The notes beneath the pieces are model-generated. The model worked only from the letters and a program-made list of their open reading frames with translations, had not been told where the DNA came from and made no database searches. The position numbers were made by a program, and so were the translations under genes. From assembly GCA_040904825.1 (NCBI GenBank), contig JBBDSU010000030.1, positions 89,368-153,367 on the forward strand: a stretch of 64,000 nucleotides of DNA. The letters are read 5' to 3'. The stretch's first letter is position 1; every line of letters starts with the position of its first letter. Shown piece by piece: positions 22,986 to 31,947 of this stretch. Origin of the DNA: JBBDSU01 sp040904825. Lineage in GTDB: Bacteria; Actinomycetota; Nitriliruptoria; Nitriliruptorales; Nitriliruptoraceae.

Positions 22986-24272
22986 ATGCGCCTCGACACC
23001 GATCCATACCTTGCACGCTACGCCACGCGCGTTCAGGGCATGAGTGCGTCCGAGATCCGCGCGCTGTTCGCGGTCGCGTCGCGACCGGAAATCGTGTCAT
23101 TCGCAGGCGGCATGCCGGCGACCTCGGAGATCCCGTACGACGCCGTCGAAGCGGTGACGACGCAGGTGCTGCGCGAATCTGGCGCCACCGCCCTGCAGTA
23201 CGGCGGTGGTCAAGGCCGGGCACAGCTGCGCGAGCTGCTCGTCGAAGTGATGCGCGAGGAGGGCGTCCCCGGCCACGCCGATGACCTGATCGTCACCGTC
23301 GGCGGGCAACAGGGCCTTGAGCTCGTCGCGACATGCTTTATCGATCCCGGCGACATTGTGATTGCCGAAGGCCCGACATACGTAGGCGGCATTGCGGCTC
23401 TGTCCAGCCTCCAGGCCGAAGTCCACCATGTCCCCATGGATGATGACGGGATGCGCATTGACCTGCTCGAGGACACCCTCGACCGGCTCGATCGCCAAGG
23501 TCGTCGTCCCAAGTACGTCTATACGATCCCAAACCACCAGAATCCTGCGGGTGTTTCGATGTCGGTCGAGCGCCGTCACCGGCTCGCTGTCATCGCTGAA
23601 CAGCGCGACCTGTTGATTCTCGAAGATAACCCCTACGGGCTGCTGGATTTCAACGGAACGACGTGGCCCTCACTGAGCTCCCTCGTTCCCGACCGTGTCA
23701 TCTATGTCGGCACGATGTCCAAGATCTTCGCTCCCGGTGTCCGGACAGGCTGGATCGTCGCCCCACGGGCAGTACGCGACAAATTGATCGTCCTGCGCGA
23801 AGCCGCAGACCTGTGTCCTTCGAATCTGACGCAAATGATCGTCGAGACGTGGCTGGCAACCCAGCCCTGGCGGGAGCAGATCAAGCATTTTCGCGAGGTG
23901 TATCACGCCAAGGCGATCGCAATGCTCGACGCGCTAGAGACCGAGATGCCCGAAGGTGTGCACTGGACCCGGCCAACGGGCGCGTTCTACGTGTGGCTGA
24001 CCGTCCCCGAAGGCATCGACACCTCTGATCTGCTCGCCAAAGCAATTCAGCACCGCGTTGCCTATGTGCCAGGCCGCGGGTTCTACGCCGACGGATCCGG
24101 TTCGACCCAGGCACGCCTGTGCTTCAGCTACCCCCCGGTCGACCGCATCCGCGAAGGCGTCGGACGCCTCGCAGAGGTGCTCACCGAAGAAGTCGAGCTC
24201 GTCCGCTCCGTCTACGGTGAACCATCCCAGGACGCACGGCCAGCACCAACCGATCTCGTCGCGGAAGGTTGA
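22986..24272 (+). CDS. PLP-dependent aminotransferase, class I/II (2-aminoadipate aminotransferase-like)
   Basis: A 428-residue fold-type I aminotransferase from ATG 22986. Visible are VSFAGGMPATSEIPYDAV near the N-terminus, LQYGGGQG, TVGGQQGLELVATCFIDPGD, YTIPNHQNPAGVSMSVERR, LILEDNPYGLLDF and the PLP-lysine segment YVGTMSKIFAPGVRTGW. The GQQG and NPYG elements match the MocR/LysN-type group acting on 2-aminoadipate, aromatic or branched 2-oxo acids. Substrate is not certain. It ends 4 nt before ddl, so the two are probably one operon, which might hint at a link to wall amino-acid supply. Confidence 0.85.
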   Translation: MRLDTDPYLARYATRVQGMSASEIRALFAVASRPEIVSFAGGMPATSEIPYDAVEAVTTQVLRESGATALQYGGGQGRAQLRELLVEVMREEGVPGHADDLIVTVGGQQGLELVATCFIDPGDIVIAEGPTYVGGIAALSSLQAEVHHVPMDDDGMRIDLLEDTLDRLDRQGRRPKYVYTIPNHQNPAGVSMSVERRHRLAVIAEQRDLLILEDNPYGLLDFNGTTWPSLSSLVPDRVIYVGTMSKIFAPGVRTGWIVAPRAVRDKLIVLREAADLCPSNLTQMIVETWLATQPWREQIKHFREVYHAKAIAMLDALETEMPEGVHWTRPTGAFYVWLTVPEGIDTSDLLAKAIQHRVAYVPGRGFYADGSGSTQARLCFSYPPVDRIREGVGRLAEVLTEEVELVRSVYGEPSQDARPAPTDLVAEG

Positions 24273-24276
24273 AATC

Positions 24277-25248
24277 GTGACCGACGACCTTGCAATCCCG
24301 GCATCGTGTGACATCGCGGTGCTCTCGGGCGGTCTCTCACTCGAACGAGATGTAAGCCTGCAGTCGGGCGGGCGCGTTGCGGACGCGTTGACCGATCTCG
24401 GCCATCATGTGACACGCATCGACGTCGATCGTGAGCTGATCCGAACTCTCGAACGGGGCGCGTTCGACGTGGTATTCCTCACCCTCCATGGATCTGCAGG
24501 TGAAGACGGGACAATCCAATCACTCCTTGATCTCGTCGAGATCCCCTTTACAGGCCCTGATGCGCTGGCCAGTGCTCTGGCGTGGAACAAGCCCATCGCC
24601 CAAGGCCTGTATGCCCGTCACGGCCTGGCGGTGCCTCCACGTGTCACCCTGAGCCAACAGGCGTTTCGCGAGATGGGCGCCAGTGCCGCAATCGACCGGA
24701 TCAGCGAGGCCCTTGGTTCACCCTTGGTCGTCAAGCCGGCGGCTGGCGGTTCGTCGTTGGGGCTGACAATCGTTGAGGACCCGCAACGCCTGCCGCAGGC
24801 GATCATCGGCGCCTTCAGTTACGGCGAGGTCGTCCTGATTGAGCAGTTTGTCGTCGGCATTGAGGTCGCTGTCGCCGTGCTTGACGGACGTGCGCTGCCT
24901 GCCGTCGAGATTCTTCCCAAGGAGGGCACCTACGATTTCGCCGCACGCTATACACCGGGCGCCACCGAGTTCCATGTCCCTGCGCGCCTGGATGATGCCG
25001 TCGCCCAGGCATGCGCGGCAGCAGCGGTGACCGCGTACAACGCGGTGGGAGCCCGTCACCTGTCACGGGCCGACATGATCGTTGACCCATCTGGTCAGCC
25101 GTGGATCCTCGAGCTTGACACGTGTCCAGGGATGACCAGCACCTCGCTCGCACCACTGGCAGCAGCAGCGGACGGGTTGCCATTCCCGGACTTGTGTGAA
25201 CGCCTGGTGGGAATGGCATTGCGCGACGCGGCCTCCCGATCGGCGTGA
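24277..25248 (+). CDS. ddl: D-alanine-D-alanine ligase family protein
   Basis: Ddl joins two D-alanines for the peptidoglycan stem. GTG 24277 is chosen because GGAAGG lies upstream and the preceding stop is 4 nt away. The 323-residue ATP-grasp protein shows SGGLSLERDVSLQSG (substrate loop), LTLHGSAGEDGTIQSLLDL, VVKPAAGGSSLGL (ATP-binding lid), VGIEVAVAVLDG and LELDTCPGMTSTSLAPLAA. The metal-binding motif usually reads E-V-N-T-x-P-G; here it is E-L-D-T-C-P-G, so one ligand is Asp instead of Asn. Overall the family is clear; Ddl activity rather than a related ligase is likely. Confidence 0.88.
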   Translation: MTDDLAIPASCDIAVLSGGLSLERDVSLQSGGRVADALTDLGHHVTRIDVDRELIRTLERGAFDVVFLTLHGSAGEDGTIQSLLDLVEIPFTGPDALASALAWNKPIAQGLYARHGLAVPPRVTLSQQAFREMGASAAIDRISEALGSPLVVKPAAGGSSLGLTIVEDPQRLPQAIIGAFSYGEVVLIEQFVVGIEVAVAVLDGRALPAVEILPKEGTYDFAARYTPGATEFHVPARLDDAVAQACAAAAVTAYNAVGARHLSRADMIVDPSGQPWILELDTCPGMTSTSLAPLAAAADGLPFPDLCERLVGMALRDAASRSA

Positions 25249-25249
25249 C

Positions 25250-25969
25250 GTGACAACTCCAGCGTCATCGCTTGAAGGCGACCCGGCCACAGCGGCATCT
25301 ATCGACGACAGGCCCGCGCCAGCGGTTGTGGCGTTTGATATTGGCGAAGTCCTCATCGATGAAACTCGCGTGTGGAGCCTGTGGGCCGACCTCGTTGGGG
25401 TCTCGCCGCTGACGTTTGCTGCAGCCATGGGCGCGGCGATCGTCCAGGGTCTGGATCACGAAGCAGCGTTCGATCATCTTGTGCCCCACGTGCAATGGCG
25501 CGACCTCGCCGCCGAGCACGAATCACGACTTGGCGGTCTTGGCGCGTCCGATCTGTACGACGACGTTCGGGAGTGCTGTGCAGCACTGACTGATGCCGGT
25601 TTCCGGGTCATCGTGGCTGGCAACCAGCCGGCCCTGCGCAGTGCACAGATTAAAGCGCTCACCCTGTCGTGCGACGCGGTTATTACTTCTGAGGAACTCG
25701 GGATTGCCAAGCCCGATCCAGCGTTTTTCACGACCCTGTGTGATCACATGCAGATCGCCGACCCGGCCGACGTCCTGTATGTAGGCGATCGCGTTGACAA
25801 CGATGTCCTGCCTGCGTCAGCAGTCGGGATGCGCACCTGTTGGCTGCGCCGAGGACCGTGGGGACGGCTTCAGGATCTGCCGGACGACGTCGAGGTCGAC
25901 GTGTCCCTCGAAGGACTCGGCGAGTTGCCGACCATCATGGCCACGTGGCGCGAGGAGTTCACCGCATGA
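25250..25969 (+). CDS. HAD-superfamily hydrolase
   Basis: A 239-residue cytosolic protein probably from GTG 25250, one base after the ddl stop. HAD motifs: I, VVAFDIGEVLID (nucleophile Asp); II, VIVAGNQPA; III, IAKPDPAFF (Lys); IV, VLYVGDRVDNDV (metal Asp pair). Motif I has D-x-G rather than D-x-D, as in the YihX-like group. Substrate unknown. Its last codons overlap rpiA as ATGA, so a sugar-phosphate or nucleotide phosphatase is possible but not shown. Confidence 0.85.
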   Translation: MTTPASSLEGDPATAASIDDRPAPAVVAFDIGEVLIDETRVWSLWADLVGVSPLTFAAAMGAAIVQGLDHEAAFDHLVPHVQWRDLAAEHESRLGGLGASDLYDDVRECCAALTDAGFRVIVAGNQPALRSAQIKALTLSCDAVITSEELGIAKPDPAFFTTLCDHMQIADPADVLYVGDRVDNDVLPASAVGMRTCWLRRGPWGRLQDLPDDVEVDVSLEGLGELPTIMATWREEFTA

Positions 25970-26688
25970 CCCCACCACACCGTCAACAACCGCCGCGTGC
26001 AGGCGACCCAGGCAATCAGGCGGCAGGCAAGCAGGCGGCTGCACACGCAGCGGCGGCGCTGGTCACACCGGGCATGCAGGTTGGGCTCGGCACTGGATCC
26101 ACGGTTGCTTTGTTCTTGGACGCTCTGGCCGAACGTGGCGTGGCGTTTGACGGGCTGCCGACATCACAAGCCACTGCCGCACATGCGCGCCGGCTCGGAT
26201 TCTCGCTCGTGGAGCCCGATAACGTCGACCGGCTCGATCTCGCTATTGACGGGGCCGATGAACTGGATCATGGCTTGCAGTTGACCAAGGGTGGCGGTGG
26301 CGCGCTGCTTCGGGAGAAGGTGGTTGCGGCCCTGGCCGAACGGTTCGTGGTGATCGCAACAGCTGACAAGATGGTTGATCGGCTCGGGGACTCGTTTCCC
26401 CTCCCAATTGAAGTCGTGCCCTTTGCGATCGGTCCTGTATCACGACACCTCGCACGCTTGGGGTTCACGGTCACTGCCCGCGAGGGCGGTGCCTACCGCA
26501 CCGACAACGGCAATGCCGTCCTCTTCGCCCGCCTGGCTGGCGGGCTCGACGAGCCCGCTGAATGGGACATCCGGCTCGGGATGATCCCAGGGGTCGTGAC
26601 CACCGGACTCTTCATCAATATGGCCGACACGGCGCTGCTTGGCGACGAAGGTGGATCTGTAGCGACTGTTACACGCCCCAGCAACTGA
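25966..26688 (+). CDS. rpiA: Ribose-5-phosphate isomerase A
   Basis: RpiA interconverts ribose 5-phosphate and ribulose 5-phosphate in the pentose phosphate pathway. The 240-residue protein starts at ATG 25966, overlapping the HAD gene stop, with GAGGAG upstream. MQVGLGTGSTVALFLDAL is the phosphate-binding loop, DLAIDGADELDHGLQLTKGG holds the catalytic acids, LREKVVAALAERFVVIATAD the lysine region, and DNGNAVLF the C-terminal signature. End of the aminotransferase-ddl-HAD-rpiA run; convergent with parB. Confidence 0.95.
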   Translation: MTPPHRQQPPRAGDPGNQAAGKQAAAHAAAALVTPGMQVGLGTGSTVALFLDALAERGVAFDGLPTSQATAAHARRLGFSLVEPDNVDRLDLAIDGADELDHGLQLTKGGGGALLREKVVAALAERFVVIATADKMVDRLGDSFPLPIEVVPFAIGPVSRHLARLGFTVTAREGGAYRTDNGNAVLFARLAGGLDEPAEWDIRLGMIPGVVTTGLFINMADTALLGDEGGSVATVTRPSN

Positions 26689-26755
26689 CGTCTGGCTACC
26701 TCAGCGCGTCAGTGGCGGCCGAGCTGGCCACCGCTGGAATCGCTCATTGGTGGCA

Positions 26756-27751
26756 TCACTCGCTGGTGGCATCCCTGGTTGCTTGCGGTGACCGGCCGAT
26801 CTTGGCGGACTCGTCGAGACCGTTGGCAATGACGGCAACAATCCGCTCAAGATCCTCAACCGACAAGAAATCGATCTGAATGCGACCTCGCCGGGCGCCC
26901 ATCGTGACGCGAACACGCGTCCGCAGCGCATCCGACAGATCGTCTTGGAGGTCGATCAACCCGGGGGCTTGGACACGCTTTGATTGGCCTGAGGAGCCAC
27001 GGCCCTTCGACGATCCTGCCGGGTCGACCAGCCGCATGCGCACCAGTTCTTCTGTAGCCCGCACCGACAGCCCTTCAGCGACAATGCGCTCGGCGAGCCG
27101 CTCCTGGGCAGCTTCGTCAGCCAGCGCCAGCAGGGCTTTGGCATGACCTGCCGACAGCACGCCCGCAGCGATCCGACGCTGAACTCCAGCGGGTAGTCCC
27201 ATCAACCGGAGGGTGTTGGAGATCGACGGACGCGACTTGCCAAGCTTTCGCGCCAATTCTTCCTGGGAAAAGCCGAATTCATCGAGCAGTTGCTCGTATG
27301 CCGCCGCTTCCTCGAGAGGGTTGAGCTGAACACGGTGGATGTTCTCGACCAGGGCTTCCTTGAGCAGGTCCGTGTCGTCGGTGTGGCGAATCACGACGGG
27401 CACAGTGTCGAGGCCAGCCAATGCCGCCGCGCGCAGCCGGCGCTCGCCCGCAACCAGTTCGTAGCGTGCGCCATCTCCCGGAGACGTTCTTGGACGCACG
27501 ACCAATGGCTGCAGGACGCCCATGTCCTTCAGCGAGGTAGCAAGCCCTTCGAGTTCGGCTTCATCGAAGACGTCTCGGGGCTGGCGCGGGTTAGCTGTGA
27601 TGTCACTCAATGCGACTTCTGCCAGGGTGACCCCTTGCCCCGTCCCTGACGTTCCCGACGAGAGAGCCTGGCTTCCAGGCTCGGGCGACGGTTCCTGGGG
27701 AAGCAGCGCCGCCAATCCCTTGCCAAGTCCGCCCTTGCGTTGCGCGCTCAT
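26756..27751 (-). CDS. parB: Chromosome-partitioning protein ParB (CTPase clamp)
   Basis: ParB loads on parS and spreads, organising the origin. A 331-residue protein from ATG 27751, overlapping the parA stop as ATGA. The N-terminal GKGLAALLPQE segment is the ParA-contact end. The CTP-binding part has NPRQPRDVFDEAELEGLATS, ELVAGERRLRAA and ENIHRVQLNPLEEAAAYEQL. The helix-turn-helix is FSQEELARKLGKSRPSISNT. The C-terminal dimerisation region ends near residue 320. Two parS sites lie 2-3 kb away near rsmG and jag. Confidence 0.96.
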   Translation of the reverse strand: MSAQRKGGLGKGLAALLPQEPSPEPGSQALSSGTSGTGQGVTLAEVALSDITANPRQPRDVFDEAELEGLATSLKDMGVLQPLVVRPRTSPGDGARYELVAGERRLRAAALAGLDTVPVVIRHTDDTDLLKEALVENIHRVQLNPLEEAAAYEQLLDEFGFSQEELARKLGKSRPSISNTLRLMGLPAGVQRRIAAGVLSAGHAKALLALADEAAQERLAERIVAEGLSVRATEELVRMRLVDPAGSSKGRGSSGQSKRVQAPGLIDLQDDLSDALRTRVRVTMGARRGRIQIDFLSVEDLERIVAVIANGLDESAKIGRSPQATRDATSE

Positions 27752-28626
27752 GTCGTCACCTCGTCATCGTCGCTCGGTGCATCTGCCGCCGACACCACTG
27801 CCGGCGGCACCTGGCCGCCGGCTGGCTTTGGCGTGACGGGCAGGCCCATGCGCTGTGCCATCTCCTCAGCCAGTTGCCCATAGGCCTCTGCCCCTCGCGA
27901 TTCCGGGTCGAAGACGGTGATGGGCTGGCCAAAACTCGGTGCTTCCGACAACCGCACCGTCCTCGGGATGACCGTTCGATAGGCCCGGTCCCCGAAATGC
28001 TCGCGGACCTCGGCGACAACTTGCTCAGCCAAATTCGTCCGACCATCGAACATCGTGAGCACCACTCCCCCGATCTCGAGCTCGCGATGCAGGCTTTCCC
28101 CGACAAGTCGCACTGTTCGCAGCAATTGACCCAGGCCCTCGAGCGCGTAGTACTCGCACTGAATCGGAACCAGCACCTGATCCGCCGCCACCAAGGCGTT
28201 AATGGTCAACAGACCAAGTGAAGGAGGGCAATCGATCAACACCAGGTCGTATTGCGATCGTGCGCTATCAATGGCGTGACGAAGGCGGTGTTCTCGTGAC
28301 AATGCAGGGACCAGTTCGACCTCTGCACCCGCAAGTTCCAGTGACGACGGAACGAGATCCAGGTTCGGGACCGACGTGCTCACCACCGCTTCAGTCACCT
28401 CGACCTGGTCGACCAGCACGTCGTAGGTGCTGATCTGATCGTCTTCAACACGCTGACCCAACCCGGTCGTCGCGTTCCCTTGAGGGTCCAGATCGATCAC
28501 GAGGACACGGACATCGGCCTGCGCGAGGGCCGCCGCAACGGACACGGTGGTCGTGGTCTTGCCGACACCACCCTTTTGGTTGACAACGCACACAACCATG
28601 GCACTGCGCGTGGTTGAGCCATCCAT
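27748..28626 (-). CDS. parA: Chromosome-partitioning ATPase ParA/Soj
   Basis: ParA drives origin segregation with ParB. The 292-residue protein starts at ATG 28626 (GAGAGG upstream; ATG 28599 is an alternative). It has the deviant Walker A QKGGVGKTTTTVSVAAALA, VLVIDLDPQGNATTGLG, DLVLIDCPPSLGLLTINAL and VVLTMFDGRTNLAEQVVAEV. A Pro/Asp-rich tail of 30 residues ends the chain. A short palindrome (GTTGTACATACAAC) lies about 50 nt upstream and might be an operator. Confidence 0.95.
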   Translation of the reverse strand: MDGSTTRSAMVVCVVNQKGGVGKTTTTVSVAAALAQADVRVLVIDLDPQGNATTGLGQRVEDDQISTYDVLVDQVEVTEAVVSTSVPNLDLVPSSLELAGAEVELVPALSREHRLRHAIDSARSQYDLVLIDCPPSLGLLTINALVAADQVLVPIQCEYYALEGLGQLLRTVRLVGESLHRELEIGGVVLTMFDGRTNLAEQVVAEVREHFGDRAYRTVIPRTVRLSEAPSFGQPITVFDPESRGAEAYGQLAEEMAQRMGLPVTPKPAGGQVPPAVVSAADAPSDDDEVTT

Positions 28627-28800
28627 CCAGTATTCCTCTCCCTGGCAGCGCTCATGAGCCGCCCGGCGCTATTCGTTGTACATACAACTATCGGCGCGCT
28701 TGGCTACGAACGAGCACGACACTTCGTCACTTAGCCTAGTCCTCCGGTGGTGTCGGAGGGCGGCGAAGATCCGTCCATTGGGGACAACCCTTCAGCACCG

Positions 28801-29448
28801 TCAGGTCCCGCGGGCCAGGATCACCACCCTGGGCTCAGCATCCGCTCGCGACAGCTGATCATCCGGGGTGGCGACAAGGTGAACGCGCCAGCGTCGCAGG
28901 GTGCTCGCTGCGGCATCCAGCTCATCACTCCACCGCTCACCCTTGATGGCAAAGAGGAGACCTCCCGCCTTCATCAGCGGAACGGACCACTCAACTAGTT
29001 GTTCCAAGGCAGCGACAGCTCGCGCGGTAACGATGTCGAACGAATCAGCGTGTGGTCCCCGTGCAAAATCCTCTGCGCGCATGGTATGCACTGTGGCCGG
29101 AATACCGAGGTCGTGACTCGTCGCGTCGAGAAACGCCGTCTTCTTGGCCGTGCTATCCAGAAGATGGACCTCAAGATCGGATCGGATCGCCGCGATGATG
29201 AGGCCTGGAAGGCCTCCACCGCTGCCGATATCGAGCACTCGCGCAGGGCCTGCCGGCAACATGCGCGCAAACGCCACACATTCTGGAAGGTGGCGGATCC
29301 GCAAGTCCTGTATCCCGCGACGAGACATCAAGTTGTGGGGGGCTGTCTCGATAGCCGTGGCAATGAGGTCGAGGACTCGCAACTGGTCGTCGCTCACTTC
29401 GACGTGTGCGTCCTCGGAAGATGATGATTCGTTGCGTAACGAGGGCAT
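28801..29448 (-). CDS. rsmG: 16S rRNA (guanine527-N7)-methyltransferase
   Basis: RsmG (GidB) methylates G527 of 16S rRNA with SAM; its loss gives low-level streptomycin resistance in many bacteria. The start ATG 29448 (MPSLRNESS) has GGAGG seven bases upstream; the longer frame to 29637 crosses parS and is not used. The 215-residue protein shows LMSRRGIQDLRIRHLPECV, VLDIGSGGGLPGLIIA (SAM loop), VHLLDSTAKKTAFLDA and FDIVTARAVAALEQLVEW. It stands alone between two intergenic spacers, with parA downstream. Confidence 0.95.
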   Translation of the reverse strand: MPSLRNESSSSEDAHVEVSDDQLRVLDLIATAIETAPHNLMSRRGIQDLRIRHLPECVAFARMLPAGPARVLDIGSGGGLPGLIIAAIRSDLEVHLLDSTAKKTAFLDATSHDLGIPATVHTMRAEDFARGPHADSFDIVTARAVAALEQLVEWSVPLMKAGGLLFAIKGERWSDELDAAASTLRRWRVHLVATPDDQLSRADAEPRVVILARGT

Positions 29449-29570
29449 TGCACCGCCTCCGTAGAAGTCAGGGCGCTTCCGTGCGAGAAGGCGAGCAGTG
29501 TGGACCAGACATTGCGACGAACCAAGCCCTTCGCACACCGACCTTGATGCCCAGCGCCTGCGGTCTCTCA

Positions 29571-29586
29571 CGTTCCACGTGGAACG
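29571..29586. promoter_or_regulatory. parS site 1
   Basis: CGTTCCACGTGGAACG is a perfect 16-bp palindrome containing the actinobacterial parS core GTTCCACGTGGAAC. It lies in the rsmG-jag spacer, about 2 kb from parB and 5.5 kb from oriC. Confidence 0.9.
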
Positions 29587-29655
29587 CTCCCGTTGCCGCC
29601 GCACCAGTCGTCGACCACCAACATCACGCTCACCCAACGAACCCTACCGCTCAAC

Positions 29656-29687
29656 GAGCTGGCCCGGGCAATCGCCCGGGCCAGCTC
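29656..29687. terminator. Perfect hairpin terminator after the jag operon
   Basis: A perfect 14-bp stem (GAGCTGGCCCGGGC and its complement) with the loop AATC, 23 nt after the jag stop on the minus strand. No T run is present. It would separate the rpmH-jag cluster from rsmG. Confidence 0.75.
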
Positions 29688-29710
29688 CAAAGATCTCGCG
29701 CAAGAGATCC

Positions 29711-30424
29711 TTACGCCTCTCCTGCCTCAATTACCACACGGCGCCCGGGCTCACGGCCGTGGCTCCGACTCACCACGCCTTCGGCGTCAGCGACGCGTTG
29801 ATGCACTGCTTTTCGCTCGAAAACGTCCATTGGCTCCAGGCGCACAGGCTCTCCAGCGTCGAGCACCTCCCGGATCGCGTCATCCACCTTCTCGAGCAAT
29901 TTCTCAAGCCGGCGTGCTCTATAGCCTTCGGCATCGATCTGAACGTGAGATCGCCGCTGGAACTGTCGCTGCAACGACGAACGCACAAGCTCCTGGAGAG
30001 CGTCCAACGTCTGCCCACGGCGCCCAATGAGCGCGCCAGTTCCGACATCGGCTATTTCTACCTCAGCACGATCCGCATGCACGCGAATCTTCAGGTCCCC
30101 GGCTACATCCATTGCGTCCAGAAAGCCCTCCAGGAAGTCTGCGGCAGCGTCGGCTTCGGCATCCAGGTCATCTGCCGTGATTTCCTTGGGGTGGTCGTCG
30201 CGCTGGCGCGCCCCAACGGGTCGTTCGGACTCGGGTGCCGCCGCCACACTGGCTGCCTCAGTGGCCGTGCGAAGTTCCACGTGGAACGGTCCCGACAGGC
30301 CCTCAAGTCCGGAGCCTTGAACGCTCACACTGATGGATGCGGCCTCGACGCCGGCAAAATCTGCCAACGCAACGGCGATGGCGCTCTCGAGCTCGGCGTG
30401 TGTCTCTTGGTGGTCACTACTCAT
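29711..30424 (-). CDS. jag: RNA-binding protein Jag/KhpB (KH and R3H domains)
   Basis: Jag/KhpB binds RNA, partners with KhpA, and is encoded next to yidC in many bacteria. A 237-residue protein from ATG 30424 (GAGAGGAA upstream). The N-terminal 60 residues form an acidic Jag_N-like part, then a linker, then a type II KH domain (VEIADVGTGALIGRRGQTLD ALQELV, GRRG loop) and the R3H domain near the end (VSRSHGREPGRRVVI). A parS site is embedded in its coding sequence. Confidence 0.92.
   Translation of the reverse strand: MSSDHQETHAELESAIAVALADFAGVEAASISVSVQGSGLEGLSGPFHVELRTATEAASVAAAPESERPVGARQRDDHPKEITADDLDAEADAAADFLEGFLDAMDVAGDLKIRVHADRAEVEIADVGTGALIGRRGQTLDALQELVRSSLQRQFQRRSHVQIDAEGYRARRLEKLLEKVDDAIREVLDAGEPVRLEPMDVFERKAVHQRVADAEGVVSRSHGREPGRRVVIEAGEA
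30274..30287. promoter_or_regulatory. parS site 2 (inside jag)
   Basis: GTTCCACGTGGAAC, a perfect 14-bp palindrome identical to the core of parS site 1, located within jag codons 700 bp away from it. Confidence 0.88.
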
Positions 30425-30456
30425 GGATTCTTCCTCTCACCTCGTTCATGGCTGCG

Positions 30457-31674
30457 CTATGACGGGGGGCGTCGTCGTCGGGGGAGATGATCGCGCTTGG
30501 GCTTCTGATTCAGGTCATCTTCCCCCTGGGATCCGGGAGTCTCAGTGTCGTCAGCGTCCCTTGCGCTGGAGTCATTCCCCGAGTGCTCGTTCTTGCCAGA
30601 CCCGACGTCGTTGCCTTCGGCCTCGTTCTTGCGCGATTCATGCCCAGAGTCATCAACTGACGTTGACGAGGCCTCGCCACTTCCGGTGCTTCCCTTGTCC
30701 ACGTTGCCGCCGTTCGTGGCATCCTTATCGTGACCAGATGACTTGTTGCCACCCTTGTCTCGACGCGCCTTGTCCCCGTTTGGCCGCTTCTTGTTGTCAT
30801 CGCCGGTGCCTGAACGATCCCGCGGCTTGCCGCTACTCGCCGATCGCCCCGAGGTGCTCGACTGTCCTGACGATGCGCCGGGTGACAGGCGTGGTGCATC
30901 GTTGCCATCCTTCACGGGCTCGGAATCACCCTGCACTTCTCGCAAAATGATGGCCTGCTGCGCGATCTGCCAGAAGTTCGTCGTCACCCAGTAGAGAAGG
31001 ATTCCCAACGGGAAATTCAATGAAACAAAGCCCAAGAACACCGGCAACGCGTACAGCATCACTTTCTGCTGCTGAGCCATGGGATTGCCACCCTGCGTCG
31101 CCTGCGTACGGGCCATCATCTGCTTCTGGGACCAGAACATCGTTCCGGACATCAACACGAGCAAGACCCAGCCTGGCCATCCAGCATCACGGACGATGAT
31201 CTCCAGGCCGCCGGAAGCAGGATTGGTGAACGACGTGATGAAGTAGAACGGCTGCCCATTGAGGGCATCCGTCCGCCACAGCGTCGCGAACAGCGCAATA
31301 AAGACCGGTGTTTGAGCCAACAAAGGCAGGCAGCTCGCCGCGGGATTCGCCTTCTCCCGGCGATACAGCTCCATCGTTTCCTGGTTGAGCTTCTGTTTTC
31401 TCGCCCGATACTGCGCAGGATCCTTGCGCATGAGTTCGCGATCGACCTTGTGACGCTTCTGAAGCTCTTTGATCTGGGGCGCAAGCTTCTGCATAGCCCG
31501 CATGGATCGCGTTTGCTTGATCGCCAAGGGAAGCAAGAGCACGCGCACCACAATCGTCAGTCCGATGATGCCCCAACCCCACGCATGCACCCCAAAGATG
31601 GGCACGAAAATGTCATGAAAGAACTGCAGTACCGGGGCAAATGTCTCCCCGATCCGGTCGTAGAAGCCGGTCAC
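30457..31674 (-). CDS. yidC: Membrane protein insertase YidC with long hydrophilic tail
   Basis: YidC inserts and folds inner-membrane proteins, alone or with Sec. GTG 31674 is preceded by AAGGAG. The first 250 residues carry the five-helix YidC/Oxa1 core without the large periplasmic P1 domain, as in Gram-positives: GWGIIGLTIVVRVLLLPLAI with the groove arginine, AASCLPLLAQTPVFIALFAT, and FPLGILLYWVTTNFWQIAQQ. The last 150 residues are a low-complexity tail rich in Ser, Gly, Asp and Lys with a basic tip (KRDHLPRRRRPPS), probably contacting ribosomes. Sits between yidD and jag. Confidence 0.95.
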   Translation of the reverse strand: MTGFYDRIGETFAPVLQFFHDIFVPIFGVHAWGWGIIGLTIVVRVLLLPLAIKQTRSMRAMQKLAPQIKELQKRHKVDRELMRKDPAQYRARKQKLNQETMELYRREKANPAASCLPLLAQTPVFIALFATLWRTDALNGQPFYFITSFTNPASGGLEIIVRDAGWPGWVLLVLMSGTMFWSQKQMMARTQATQGGNPMAQQQKVMLYALPVFLGFVSLNFPLGILLYWVTTNFWQIAQQAIILREVQGDSEPVKDGNDAPRLSPGASSGQSSTSGRSASSGKPRDRSGTGDDNKKRPNGDKARRDKGGNKSSGHDKDATNGGNVDKGSTGSGEASSTSVDDSGHESRKNEAEGNDVGSGKNEHSGNDSSARDADDTETPGSQGEDDLNQKPKRDHLPRRRRPPS

Positions 31675-31683
31675 CGTTGCTCC

Positions 31684-31947
31684 TTAGCGTGGTGGAACGG
31701 GGTCGAAACCACCGTCATTCCATGGATGGCAGCGCCCTATGCGTCGAATCGCCAACCAGCAACCGCGCACGGCACCGTGACGATGGAGCGCTTCCAGGGC
31801 ATACGTCGAGCACGACGGCGCAAACCGACAACGAGGAGTCCTCATCGAGGCCGTCCAGCGGTAGGCCGTCACCACAGCGATCATCACCATCGCACCGACC
31901 GAGCCTCGACGGCGATCGGCTTGCGCAAACGAACGCTGATCGCTCAT
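31684..31947 (-). CDS. yidD: Membrane protein insertion efficiency factor YidD
   Basis: An 87-residue protein from ATG 31947, which overlaps the rnpA stop as ATGA; a longer frame to 32028 is rejected. Characteristic YidD motifs: CRFAPSCSTYALEALHRHG and GCWLAIRRIGRCHPWNDGGF. An amphipathic N-terminal helix precedes them. YidD sits at the inner face of the membrane and helps YidC-dependent insertion. Part of rpmH-rnpA-yidD-yidC-jag. Confidence 0.94.
   Translation of the reverse strand: MSDQRSFAQADRRRGSVGAMVMIAVVTAYRWTASMRTPRCRFAPSCSTYALEALHRHGAVRGCWLAIRRIGRCHPWNDGGFDPVPPR

Noticed and set aside
29498..30490. 330-codon plus-strand frame over jag and parS
   Set aside because: Antisense of jag, whose KH and R3H motifs are clear, and it crosses a perfect terminator hairpin.
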